A DNA stretch of 64,000 nt from Anaerolineales bacterium (GTDB lineage Bacteria > Chloroflexota > Anaerolineae > Anaerolineales > Villigracilaceae): contig JACMLM010000056.1 in NCBI GenBank assembly GCA_014379595.1, forward strand, positions 1-64,000, read 5' to 3'. Shown in pieces: positions 18,490 to 27,833 of the stretch (position 1 is its first letter; each line of letters starts with the position of its first letter). Made by a program: the position numbers and the translations under genes. The notes below the pieces were generated by a model, which did not search any database, was not told the DNA's origin, and saw only the letters and a program-made list of their open reading frames with translations.

Positions 18490-20184
18490 CTATTTAATAT
18501 CCCATTCTGTAATGTTGAAGAACGGGGTGACGCCGGAGAACTTCACACCTGTAAGGCGTGAGCTTACCGCCCACACATCTGGATCCTGCCAGGCACCAAT
18601 CCAATAAACCTTGTCGTGGAAGATTTGATTGATCTTTGAGACAGTTTCCTGGCGCTCGGCTGGATCAAGCTGGGAAGCCTGCTCCTGGATCAGTGCATCC
18701 AATTCCTCGTCGCATATATAAAAACTGTTTGTGCCGCTTGGATTATCATCGCTTGGAACTTCACTGCACAACCAGTAGTAAATATCAGGATCAGGAAAAC
18801 CGGAAGGAGTATCTGACCATTCCTGAAGATCCAATTCACCGCTATATGTAGGGCCTGCATCAGCATAGGTGGCAAAGAAGAGATCAGCATCGAAATTGAG
18901 GATTTCCAATTCTATACCTACATCTGCCAATTGCTGTTGGGCAACCGCCTGCAACTCCTGGCGAACTTCACGCGTAGTGGCGCCATGTTGAATTATGAAT
19001 TCAACGCCATCCTTATCGCGTGTTCCATCTTCGTTTGAATCAACCCAGCCAGCTGCATCCAATAAAGCTTTGGCTCCTTCTGGGTCGTAAGGATATGGTT
19101 CAACAGGCGGATCGTTGTAGTATGGGAGCGCATCCCAGAAACTGCCTGGAGTCTTTACAAGTCCCAGGTTGACATCTTGATTGAATGAATCAAAATCAAT
19201 CGACATCGCAACGGCTTTACGCACATTCACATCCAGCATAGCTGGATGTGAGAAATCTTCGCTAACTTGAAGGAAAATGCCTTCGTTAAAGCCGGAAGGC
19301 TGGGTCATGATCTCCACCCCAGCTTCCTTCAACCTGGGCACCTCGCTGTAAGGGATAAACGCACCGAGATCCGCATCGCCAGCGACCAAAGCCGTAGTCT
19401 GAGCTGTATCATCAGGCACGAAGCGGATGAAAATCTCATCGATCTTCGCAGGTGCATCAAAGTAATTATCGTTGCGGACGAAGCGGGCATAACTGCCAGA
19501 TTCCCATTCTGCAAAGTTATAGGGTCCGCATCCCACAGAAGGATTGTTATTCCACTCGGCATTGTCAAGCGTGCCTTCTGCATCATAAACAGGTTGAAGA
19601 ATATGGGCGGGCACGATACCCGTGAAAAGACTCTGCCATGCAACAGATGGAGTATCAAAGTGCAAAACGACAGTCTGAGCATCTGGCGTATCAATGGATG
19701 TGACTAGATCTTCTGGGTAGGTTGAACTCACAATGTTCTTCGGGTCAATATTCATAGCCCATGAGAATCTAAAATCCTCTGATGTGATCGGTTCGTTATC
19801 TGACCATTTAATGTCATCGCGCAGATGCAGTGTAATGGTCAACCCATCTTCGCTGATACCTCCGTTTTCGAAGCTTGGCATTTCAGTGACGAGATATGGA
19901 TAGGGCTCATTATTTTCGTCATAGTTCCACGCCCAACAATTCCAAAATTGTTGGGTAACCGCAGTAAACCAACCCGTTGAATAAAGTGGGCTTAAAGAAG
20001 TAAACTCCTGTGTCCAGCTGAATGTGACAACCTTCTTTTCGGAGGCTGGGGCGTCAGTTGCTGGTACCTCGGTAGCATCACCGGGTTGTTCGGGCACACT
20101 TGTTGCAGCGCTTCCGCCGCCGCACGCTGAAAGCAACAGCATGGCAACAACCATCAAGAACAATACAGACTTCATGTGATTCAT
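18490..20184 (-). CDS. oppA: Oligopeptide ABC substrate-binding lipoprotein
   Basis: Lipobox LLLSACGGG; AAAAGGAGAAG SD upstream of MNHMKS at 20184 favours this start over the track start at 20238. Confidence 0.9.
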   Translation of the reverse strand: MNHMKSVLFLMVVAMLLLSACGGGSAATSVPEQPGDATEVPATDAPASEKKVVTFSWTQEFTSLSPLYSTGWFTAVTQQFWNCWAWNYDENNEPYPYLVTEMPSFENGGISEDGLTITLHLRDDIKWSDNEPITSEDFRFSWAMNIDPKNIVSSTYPEDLVTSIDTPDAQTVVLHFDTPSVAWQSLFTGIVPAHILQPVYDAEGTLDNAEWNNNPSVGCGPYNFAEWESGSYARFVRNDNYFDAPAKIDEIFIRFVPDDTAQTTALVAGDADLGAFIPYSEVPRLKEAGVEIMTQPSGFNEGIFLQVSEDFSHPAMLDVNVRKAVAMSIDFDSFNQDVNLGLVKTPGSFWDALPYYNDPPVEPYPYDPEGAKALLDAAGWVDSNEDGTRDKDGVEFIIQHGATTREVRQELQAVAQQQLADVGIELEILNFDADLFFATYADAGPTYSGELDLQEWSDTPSGFPDPDIYYWLCSEVPSDDNPSGTNSFYICDEELDALIQEQASQLDPAERQETVSKINQIFHDKVYWIGAWQDPDVWAVSSRLTGVKFSGVTPFFNITEWDIK

Positions 20185-20230
20185 TTTTTCTTCTCCTTTT
20201 TTGATTTGATCAACGCATGGACGCCACGCG

Positions 20231-21037
20231 CTATTCACTGATTAATTCAGGCAGCGGGATCTTTGCCTTACGGGTATTAATGTTAAACGAACAGCCATGC
20301 GTTAAAACATGAATACGGACACCGCTAACCGCAACCGCTCCTCCACTTTCAATTTCCGCCACATTTGTAGCTTCTATCATGCTCCCATCCACAATCATGA
20401 CCGCGCCCGAGCCTGCCACTGTTATCCAAGATTCATCTTCCACGATGGCGGCTGTATTCTCATCAATACCAACACCAAGCAATCCAGGATGTGCCGAAAT
20501 CACATACAGCAATCTTCCAAGCCTATCACGTTGGCGAAAGTGCTGGTCAAACACAATATTTTCCGTAAGCCCTAATCCGGCCGAATATTGAGCAATGCCT
20601 TCACGTGGAGTAGGCCCGCTTTTGCCATAAGCGATCATCACCTTAGACATGACGGCTGCCCCTGCACTCGTCCCAGCAATGATCGCGCCGCGTTGATAAG
20701 CGGAAAGGATTTCTGCTTCCAGTGGAGTGCCGCCAATCATTGCTGGTAAGCGCATTTGAGTCCCACCTGAAATAAAAATACCGCTCGCTAATTGCACTGC
20801 TTTAAGAAAACTTTCATCAAAAGATTCGGAACGGATACGAAATTCCAGGCTTCGGGCAGAGTGAGCGCCCAACTCTAAAAATAGATGAGCATAGTCATCG
20901 CCTGTTTTTCTCAAAATAGATGGTTGTGGAAAAATAATAATATTCGCGCTTTCACCCCCTGCACGGTGTACAAATTCCTGCAAGACAATAGGCTTCCTAT
21001 GATTCTCGTTGCCGCCAATGGGCATTAGAGTCCTCAT
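20231..21037 (-). CDS. Cyanophycinase-like peptidase, S51 family
   Basis: GTSAGAAVMS nucleophile elbow; FISGGTQMRL; start MRTLMPIGGNE preferred (AAAGG upstream). Confidence 0.82.
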   Translation of the reverse strand: MRTLMPIGGNENHRKPIVLQEFVHRAGGESANIIIFPQPSILRKTGDDYAHLFLELGAHSARSLEFRIRSESFDESFLKAVQLASGIFISGGTQMRLPAMIGGTPLEAEILSAYQRGAIIAGTSAGAAVMSKVMIAYGKSGPTPREGIAQYSAGLGLTENIVFDQHFRQRDRLGRLLYVISAHPGLLGVGIDENTAAIVEDESWITVAGSGAVMIVDGSMIEATNVAEIESGGAVAVSGVRIHVLTHGCSFNINTRKAKIPLPELISE

Positions 21038-21205
21038 GATTTTGCCTTTAGATATCATCCATGCGTAGAATAACACAACGTGCTTATCGAGGTCAATAGT
21101 CATGGAGAGTTAATTTCTTTGTGCAGGATTGGATTTATATATGAGTGGTGGAAAATGCATCGGAAAGCAAAATTATTGGTAGAATTTCAGTAAAGGCAGG
21201 TACTT

Positions 21206-23059
21206 ATGGAAAACCCCATCAAGCTTACAGAAAAATATGAACGTAATGGCTGGCCATCGTTAAAGAGACCTGATCTAAAACCACCAGCTGGATTAAATTT
21301 ATCGCTTCTTACTTCCCTCGAGCGGATTCGGTCTCATGCGCTTTCTTCTCAGGGTGATATTGTCTACATCAAAGACGGCGAAACACTTTCAGATGTTTTT
21401 ACCATATCTGCAAACGGTAGTTGGCCATCGCGCATCACAACAGAACGTCCGCTGGCAGCCTATTGGGATGACGAAACTCCAGAATGGTCACCTGATGGAA
21501 ACTGGCTGACATTTGGAATCAACGGACATGTTCACATTGTTCCTCGCACAGGTGGGTTACCCAAGAAAATAACCGACTTCGCTGCATCTGCAAGCGGCGC
21601 ACGCTGGATGCCTGATTCAAAAGGATTAATCGTTACGGTTGAAAGAAACGATACCGATCAATTGTTGCTTACTGATTATGAAGGTTCCTGGCCTCGTGCT
21701 TTAACCACAGATACGGTCGGCGATCACTGGGATGCACGCCCATCACCTGACGGAAAATTTATCATCTTCAACTTACGTCGCTTTGATGACCTGAACAGAC
21801 TCGATGTTGTTTTACTTGAAATTGCTACAGGTAAACAAGTGACTTTATATGGGAAACCTTCCACACGTGCGCTTTCGCCGAATTGGTCACCTGATGGCAA
21901 ATGGATCTCATTCATCTCACAGGAGACGGGTCGTGAAGAGTTGTATCTCATTAAACCAGATGGCGAAGGCTTACATCAACTGACCCAGGCAGGCTTGGAT
22001 ATTTTTCAATATGTTTGGTCGCCTGATGGGAATCAAATGCTCGTTATTCAGAATCGAAATGGCGCGTTTGAGTTAATGCTCCTTGAAACAGAATCAGGTT
22101 CAACGGTTGAATTAAGAAACGACGTTGGTCTTCATTCAAATCCAAACTGGTCCAAAGATGGGTCATATATAACATTCGAATTCGAGAGTCCGCTTTTACC
22201 ACCCGATCTGTATCGCATGGAAATTTCCAATAAAAAAGTTACACAACTCACATTTTCAAATCCGCCTGCATTGCAAAATAATAAATTCATCGTGCCCGAA
22301 AGTGTTTCCTATAAAAGTTATGATGGGCTTGAAATTCCTGCATTTCTCTATCGCCCTGAAAAATCAAATGGTGCCGCGATCTTATATCCACATGGCGGGC
22401 CAAAAGATCAATATGGTTTAGGGTGGGATGAACTTGCACAATATTTTGTTGCGAAGGGATATACATATCTTGCACCCAACTATCGCGGCTCTACAGGATA
22501 CGGCCAGGAATTTGAACGTGCTAATTATGATGATTGGGGTGTCGGCGATACAAAAGATTGTTTATATGGCGCCAAGTATTTACAAACGCTAAAAGATATA
22601 AGCCCTGACCGAATTGGAATTTCAGGCGGCAGCTATGGCGGATACATGACCATCAATGCACTTTCACGCGACCCTGAGTATCTTTTTGCATGCGGTGTTT
22701 CCAAGTACGGTGATTCAAATCTTGTCAGCTCGTGGGCGTTGTGTGAAAAACGCCTGCGGCTTTATACTGAAATATTTCTTGGGCATCCTTCACAAAATTT
22801 GCAAATTTATTTAAAGGGCTCCCCCATCACCGAAGCGAAGAATATTCAAAAGCCTGTCTTGATCTTACATGGCTTACTCGATACAGTTGTTCCTCCCGCA
22901 GCAAGCGAAGAATGGGTCGAAGCTCTGCGCCGCGAAGGGAAGACCTTTGAATATAAAACTTATGATGATGAACCGCATGGCTTCCTGCGCCGAGAAAATC
23001 TTTATGATGTATATGAACGCATTGAGAGGTTTCTTGATTGGTATCTTCTTCCTAATTGA
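21206..23059 (+). CDS. S9 family prolyl oligopeptidase-like peptidase with TolB-like propeller
   Basis: Repeated WSPDG blades; GISGGSYGGYMT, HGLLDTVVPP, DDEPHGF. Confidence 0.92.
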   Translation: MENPIKLTEKYERNGWPSLKRPDLKPPAGLNLSLLTSLERIRSHALSSQGDIVYIKDGETLSDVFTISANGSWPSRITTERPLAAYWDDETPEWSPDGNWLTFGINGHVHIVPRTGGLPKKITDFAASASGARWMPDSKGLIVTVERNDTDQLLLTDYEGSWPRALTTDTVGDHWDARPSPDGKFIIFNLRRFDDLNRLDVVLLEIATGKQVTLYGKPSTRALSPNWSPDGKWISFISQETGREELYLIKPDGEGLHQLTQAGLDIFQYVWSPDGNQMLVIQNRNGAFELMLLETESGSTVELRNDVGLHSNPNWSKDGSYITFEFESPLLPPDLYRMEISNKKVTQLTFSNPPALQNNKFIVPESVSYKSYDGLEIPAFLYRPEKSNGAAILYPHGGPKDQYGLGWDELAQYFVAKGYTYLAPNYRGSTGYGQEFERANYDDWGVGDTKDCLYGAKYLQTLKDISPDRIGISGGSYGGYMTINALSRDPEYLFACGVSKYGDSNLVSSWALCEKRLRLYTEIFLGHPSQNLQIYLKGSPITEAKNIQKPVLILHGLLDTVVPPAASEEWVEALRREGKTFEYKTYDDEPHGFLRRENLYDVYERIERFLDWYLLPN

Positions 23060-23077
23060 AAAAAGAAAGAATAAAAA

Positions 23078-24286
23078 ATGAATAGTGATTTACTGGCTAC
23101 ACGAAGTATTGAATTCTTCAAATATGACGAGATGACTTGGGATGCTGTTGCTGAGCTGCCTCGTGATACTCCTCTTATTCTCCCACTCGGTTCGGGCTAT
23201 GACCTAGACCTGCTCGCTGACCAATTAAGTAATCCTCCCCGAGTCGGACTCCTGCCAGCTTTCCCATTTGGCTGGCGTGGCAGCGGACTGGAATTGCCCG
23301 ATCACATCTTTGCTCAATATATTTTCAACCTGCTGGATAGTTTACGTGATGACGGCTTTACAAGAGTTTATTGTCTCGCTCCGCAAGGATTTGATCCGCA
23401 ATCATTTTTTCTCGGAGGATATTCTTCCTCCATCTTGCGGCTGCCACATTCATCACATAATACTTCCATGAATTTTCTTCCACCCGACAGCGAACGTGGA
23501 AAAGTTATCCTGATTCCAATTGGTCATACAGAGCAGCATGGGTTTCATCTCCCCCTCTCAGTCGATACTATTATTATTGATTCAATAGCAAAAGGCACAG
23601 CTACCAAAATGCCTACGCGCAGTTGGGCTATGCCTGTCATGCCCTATGGAGTTAGTACACATCGTTCATCTTTTGCGGCAACTATGAATGCAGGCGGACG
23701 TGCCTTTGAAGATTTTTGGGTAGCAGTAATTGATGTACTCGTCGCACGAGGATTTGACCGCTTCTATCTAATGAGCGGACACGGCGGCAATAGTTCATTT
23801 CTTGTAAACATTGTCAAATATGCAGGCGAGCGTCATCGTAGAATATTTTGTGCCACAGCCTTTTTACATACATCAGGAAGAATCGGTGCAGAGGCATTAG
23901 CAAAATATCGCACGTCACCAATCGGAGGTATGGGCCATGCCTGTGAATTGGAAACAGCCTATCTCCTTCATTTACGCCCAGACTTATGTCACATGGAACG
24001 CGTTGTAGACGAAATAGATTTTGTTTCCACCCCTGACTATTATATGGATTGGATCGAAGGCGGCTCATTAGTGGCTAATCCACCCTGGGACGATGATACG
24101 AAAACAGGTGCATATGGAGCGGGAAGTCATGCAACAGCAGAAAAAGGCCGCTTATGGCTTGAAGCTGCTATTGAAGAGAAAGCAGATCACGTAGAGCAAA
24201 TCCACGAACAGCATGAGCGGCGTGAGAAGCGGCGAAATGAAGGGTATGGATTATGGGGAAAGTTTACTCAGCCACATCAAAAGTGA
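23078..24286 (+). CDS. Creatininase family amidohydrolase
   Basis: PIGHTEQHGFHLPLSVDT, HRSSFAATMNAGGRAF, MSGHGGN, GGMGHACELETA. Confidence 0.88.
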   Translation: MNSDLLATRSIEFFKYDEMTWDAVAELPRDTPLILPLGSGYDLDLLADQLSNPPRVGLLPAFPFGWRGSGLELPDHIFAQYIFNLLDSLRDDGFTRVYCLAPQGFDPQSFFLGGYSSSILRLPHSSHNTSMNFLPPDSERGKVILIPIGHTEQHGFHLPLSVDTIIIDSIAKGTATKMPTRSWAMPVMPYGVSTHRSSFAATMNAGGRAFEDFWVAVIDVLVARGFDRFYLMSGHGGNSSFLVNIVKYAGERHRRIFCATAFLHTSGRIGAEALAKYRTSPIGGMGHACELETAYLLHLRPDLCHMERVVDEIDFVSTPDYYMDWIEGGSLVANPPWDDDTKTGAYGAGSHATAEKGRLWLEAAIEEKADHVEQIHEQHERREKRRNEGYGLWGKFTQPHQK

Positions 24287-24977
24287 TTTTCATCGGGCAA
24301 AAACTTCTTCTCCCTACTTTCAATGTCCAGATGGTGCTATAGGTGCCTGATCTATTTGGAGTAGTCAATTGTATTTTAAGAGTAATTTCATTGCCCGGAG
24401 CAAGAGTGAATGGTAAATCTTGAATTCTTCTACCATCCATACGAAAACCACCCCGATAAATAAAATCAACGCCATTATTGGTCCAAGTCTTCGTACCTGT
24501 ATTTAATAGTGTCCAATACGCAGTAATCGTTTGTTCCTGCTTAATCACTGCACCTTTCCCCGGATATTTTGCAGTAACTAGACAAGTCCATTCTTTGTCA
24601 GTAAATACACTATCTTCATCATCTTTGTTCTCATTTCCATTGCCGCTGCCACCCGCTGAAATAGGTACGATGGCGGTTTCAGTAGGTATTGGTGTGGCTG
24701 TAGATAATAATGAAAAGATAAAAGTTGGGGTGGATGTAGGAGTTATTGTTGGAGTAAAAGTAATGGTGGGCGTAAGGGTTGATGTAGGTAATACCAGAGC
24801 TGTTTTTGTTTGAGCCGCTTCGGCTGTTTGAACAATACTAGTTCCTAACTGATCAGACGATTGAGAGATCGGTGTTTGTATAGTCGCAGGGGCAGCTACA
24901 GACGGGAAGACACAACCAAGAATTACCAAACCAGTTATCAGCCAGAGACGTACTCGGGAGGCATGTTTATTATCCAT
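24264..24977 (-). CDS. Secreted protein with C-terminal NBR1/Ig-like domain
   Basis: Signal peptide, Thr/Pro-rich linker, domain with ITAYWTLLNTGTKTW...LPFTLAPGNEITLKIQLTTPNRSGTYSTIWTL. Confidence 0.7.
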   Translation of the reverse strand: MDNKHASRVRLWLITGLVILGCVFPSVAAPATIQTPISQSSDQLGTSIVQTAEAAQTKTALVLPTSTLTPTITFTPTITPTSTPTFIFSLLSTATPIPTETAIVPISAGGSGNGNENKDDEDSVFTDKEWTCLVTAKYPGKGAVIKQEQTITAYWTLLNTGTKTWTNNGVDFIYRGGFRMDGRRIQDLPFTLAPGNEITLKIQLTTPNRSGTYSTIWTLKVGRRSFCPMKITFDVAE

Positions 24978-24999
24978 TTCACCAAAATTATAGCATGTA

Positions 25000-26415
25000 T
25001 CAACTTATGTGATTCTTGATAAACTCCTCACCTTTCCCAATAAACTCATCATGATCATCGGGTGCGGCGGCAGAAGCCAATAGATCTTGTGTCTTCTCGC
25101 GCAATACTTGATGTGCAGGCAGCTCGCCAGCCTTTTGCCAATTCTCCATACTGTAATGCGGATACACATTGCTGACATAATATCCGTTTTTATAATTTCG
25201 CATGGTAGATGGTTGATTCAAAAAGTTCTTACCAGGCCCAACTTTATGTATCTCATCCAAGGCGGAATTCATATCGTCCAGCTGAAAACCGTTTTGGAAG
25301 CGAAGGGCCTGGTCAATGATCTCGTGGACATGAACAATCGTCGTTGGCGAGATGGACTTTGAGCCATGAGAATCTCCGATAAACGGAGCCAGGTGTCCGC
25401 TTGAGAGAAGAAGCGCGAGGGTGTTCATCCAATAGCTGTCTGCGGCGATCAAATCCATGCCCCAACCTGAACCGCTGCCTGATGTGGATGCGTGCGGAAT
25501 TCCATAGTGCTTCATCATTTCAGAACAAGCAACACTGATGAGGATGGTTTGCGGGTCATAAAAATTCAGCATGGTTCTCATATCAAAATAAACAGGTAAC
25601 ATACCCAATAAAATCTGTGCACCTTTTTTAATAGTTTGGCTAATCACAAGGCCTGCCAATAATTCTGCCATTAACAAAGTAAGTGTGCCTGCTGGCGTAA
25701 GCGGCGTTGACGCCCCTGCCATGCTGTAATTAGAAAAAATAATTGGCAAGCTGCGTTCGATGGATATTTTCATTTTATCCACGGTACCAGCATTCATCAC
25801 CAGCGGACTAACAGGGTTAAAATATGGAATGATAAACGGCTTATTTCCGAGGTCGCCGTGAAGCAGCTCGAACATTTGGATTACTTCAGGATATTTATTT
25901 TCGTCTGAAACCAGCAGGACCATAGGCTTGGTTGTGTTTGCAATATGTTCAAGCGAACCGTATAAATCTGTCATTTCCTCAGGCACATCACGAATGATGC
26001 CAACCGTGGAAACGACATCATAATGTTTTAGACTTGAACCGAGGCGAACAAGGTCTTGAAAATTTTTACGTTTGAAGATATCCAGTTTTTCATCAAAAGG
26101 ATTCTGATAGAACAACGCGGTAACCCCCACCCCAAAACGCAGGCGATCTTCACCAAGTTTAAATTTATATTCGCCGCGACGATCATAAATGTCAATTGTC
26201 TTCGGTGTCGATTTGATTGCATCTTCCACAACTTCAGGTGGAAATTTAATAATGCGATCCTGTGATTTCAGGCCAAGCTTCTGTTCAAGCATTTGCAAAA
26301 TCGCAGGCGAATCAACACGCACGCCAGTTTCGATTAATACTTTCAAAACATTATTATGAGCTTCCTGAATCTGCTCTTCAGTCATCATCGTCAATCGCGG
26401 GCGGACGTTGTTCAT
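25000..26415 (-). CDS. Trimethylamine methyltransferase (MttB) superfamily protein, no in-frame amber
   Basis: 471-aa uninterrupted frame; ETGVRVDSPAILQMLE, PVSPLVMNAGTVDKM, STSGSGSGWGMDLIAADSYWMNTLALLLSSGH. Confidence 0.82.
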   Translation of the reverse strand: MNNVRPRLTMMTEEQIQEAHNNVLKVLIETGVRVDSPAILQMLEQKLGLKSQDRIIKFPPEVVEDAIKSTPKTIDIYDRRGEYKFKLGEDRLRFGVGVTALFYQNPFDEKLDIFKRKNFQDLVRLGSSLKHYDVVSTVGIIRDVPEEMTDLYGSLEHIANTTKPMVLLVSDENKYPEVIQMFELLHGDLGNKPFIIPYFNPVSPLVMNAGTVDKMKISIERSLPIIFSNYSMAGASTPLTPAGTLTLLMAELLAGLVISQTIKKGAQILLGMLPVYFDMRTMLNFYDPQTILISVACSEMMKHYGIPHASTSGSGSGWGMDLIAADSYWMNTLALLLSSGHLAPFIGDSHGSKSISPTTIVHVHEIIDQALRFQNGFQLDDMNSALDEIHKVGPGKNFLNQPSTMRNYKNGYYVSNVYPHYSMENWQKAGELPAHQVLREKTQDLLASAAAPDDHDEFIGKGEEFIKNHIS

Positions 26416-26468
26416 AGGATCGATCTCCTCGAATGCAATTTTACAGGATTAACACATCCAGCAGATTC

Positions 26469-26532
26469 AGACTTCGGAAGTCTTTAACAAGACGCGCCAG
26501 TCGAGGTGCATGATGGCAGACTTCCGAAGTCT
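26469..26532. repeat. Pair of inverted palindromes (REP-like)
   Basis: AGACTTCGGAAGTCT (26469-26483) and AGACTTCCGAAGTCT (26518-26532), each self-palindromic and mutually inverted. Confidence 0.65.
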
Positions 26533-26537
26533 CACTC

Positions 26538-27569
26538 TTACATTTTTTTTTGCTTTTCCCAAATTTTGCGATCTTCAGGTTTTTCAGAGTCCAAGTATTT
26601 AGGGTCAACTTCTTTGATGATCTTGTGCCCATGTGATGCCCATAGATCAGATGCAATTTTGTATGCATCACACTCCACGCCTTGTGTCGAAAAATACTGA
26701 CAAATGCGGGTTACATCGCGCAGGAAGATACTCCATGATGCAGGATTCGATTCAGGGATCACCACCTGTGGAAAATCGATCAGGGTGATATCGCCTTCCC
26801 AATACAAAATATTATAGGCAGAAAGGTCGCCGTGAATGCGTCCATGAGCAAGCATGATGTCGATGTTGAGCATCACATGTTTGAAGAGCGGTTCAGCTTC
26901 GTCAATGTCCAAAGTTATGGAACTAAGCGCGGGAGCAGCAGTTGCATAGTCACCGACAAAGCCCATTAGGATCGCATTCTTTTCCATTGCATAAGGCTTG
27001 GGCACATCTGCGCCCGCCTCATACAACAATTCAAGCGTACTGAATTCATATGCGATCCAGGATTGATGGCGCAGACCTTCTCCATACTTCGAGCGCTTCT
27101 GCATGGCATAAATATCATCTGCTTTCACGATGGCATTCCCCTCTTCGTTCAAGTCTGTACGACCTTCACGATATTGACCATCATTCTTGAGATTACGAAG
27201 TGACCGCGGGCGATACACTTTGGCAGCGACAAAAGGCGCATCCACCGCAACCCCGGGCTTGCATTGGTAAACTGATGCTTCTTTTCCACCTTTGACTCGT
27301 TTCAAAACATCCACGATCCATTTGTGTTCGTAGAAATCGCCAAGCGAGTCAAGCAGCCACCATTCTTCGAAGCGGGCGGCTTTATAAGTGAATTTGAAAT
27401 TACTGCGCGAGTCATCCTGCTTGGAGAGGAACTGAAGATCTGCCTCGGGCACCTTCTTGGGGTTACGCGGAGGAAAACGCTCGCGGCGCTTGTCAGATTG
27501 TATAAAGTTATTTGTTTGTTCGTTATCGTCTAATTCATTAAAGAAATCGATGTAGTTGTTAGCATCCAT
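26538..27569 (-). CDS. RIO-type serine kinase-like protein
   Basis: GKEASVYQC nucleotide loop, VAAKVYRPRSLRNLKNDGQYREGR, HGDLSAYNILYWEGDITLIDFPQ catalytic/metal loops. Start MDANN. Confidence 0.85.
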   Translation of the reverse strand: MDANNYIDFFNELDDNEQTNNFIQSDKRRERFPPRNPKKVPEADLQFLSKQDDSRSNFKFTYKAARFEEWWLLDSLGDFYEHKWIVDVLKRVKGGKEASVYQCKPGVAVDAPFVAAKVYRPRSLRNLKNDGQYREGRTDLNEEGNAIVKADDIYAMQKRSKYGEGLRHQSWIAYEFSTLELLYEAGADVPKPYAMEKNAILMGFVGDYATAAPALSSITLDIDEAEPLFKHVMLNIDIMLAHGRIHGDLSAYNILYWEGDITLIDFPQVVIPESNPASWSIFLRDVTRICQYFSTQGVECDAYKIASDLWASHGHKIIKEVDPKYLDSEKPEDRKIWEKQKKM

Positions 27570-27630
27570 TGTTGTTGCCTTATTAAATAAAAAACCACAG
27601 GAAACGACCTCCCGCGGCAAGGATTAAATC

Positions 27631-27660
27631 AAAAACCGCAGGGCGAGACGCGCCTGCGGT
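27631..27660 (-). terminator. Intrinsic terminator/attenuator upstream of the RIO-type kinase
   Basis: Minus strand ACCGCAGG-CGCGTCTCGC-CCTGCGGTTTTT; lies between leader ORF 2 and the kinase start. Confidence 0.85.
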
Positions 27661-27701
27661 TGAATGTAAATTTTACAATTGGGCGACCATAAAGGTCATC
27701 C

Positions 27702-27764
27702 CTACATATCAATTGCAAGAGGCGCGCTTAAAACAAATTGGTTGGATAACAAGATGGCTTTCAT
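27702..27764 (-). CDS. 20-aa leader peptide ORF, MKAILLSNQFVLSAPLAIDM
   Basis: AAGGAGG SD 7-9 nt upstream of ATG, terminator downstream, then kinase gene. Confidence 0.65.
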   Translation of the reverse strand: MKAILLSNQFVLSAPLAIDM

Positions 27765-27804
27765 TAAGTCGTACCTCCTTTTGTAGTTGAATAACAATAA
27801 CGTG

Positions 27805-27833
27805 ATTTTATGTGACTCACCTGTGAATGTCAA
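27805..27833 (-). promoter_or_regulatory. Sigma70-like promoter for leader ORF 2 (TTGACA-N17-TAAAAT)
   Basis: Minus strand TTGACA (27833-27828), 17-nt spacer, TAAAAT (27810-27805). Confidence 0.75.

Noticed and set aside
25000-26415. Pyrrolysine-containing MttB
   Set aside because: No in-frame amber codon in the open frame.
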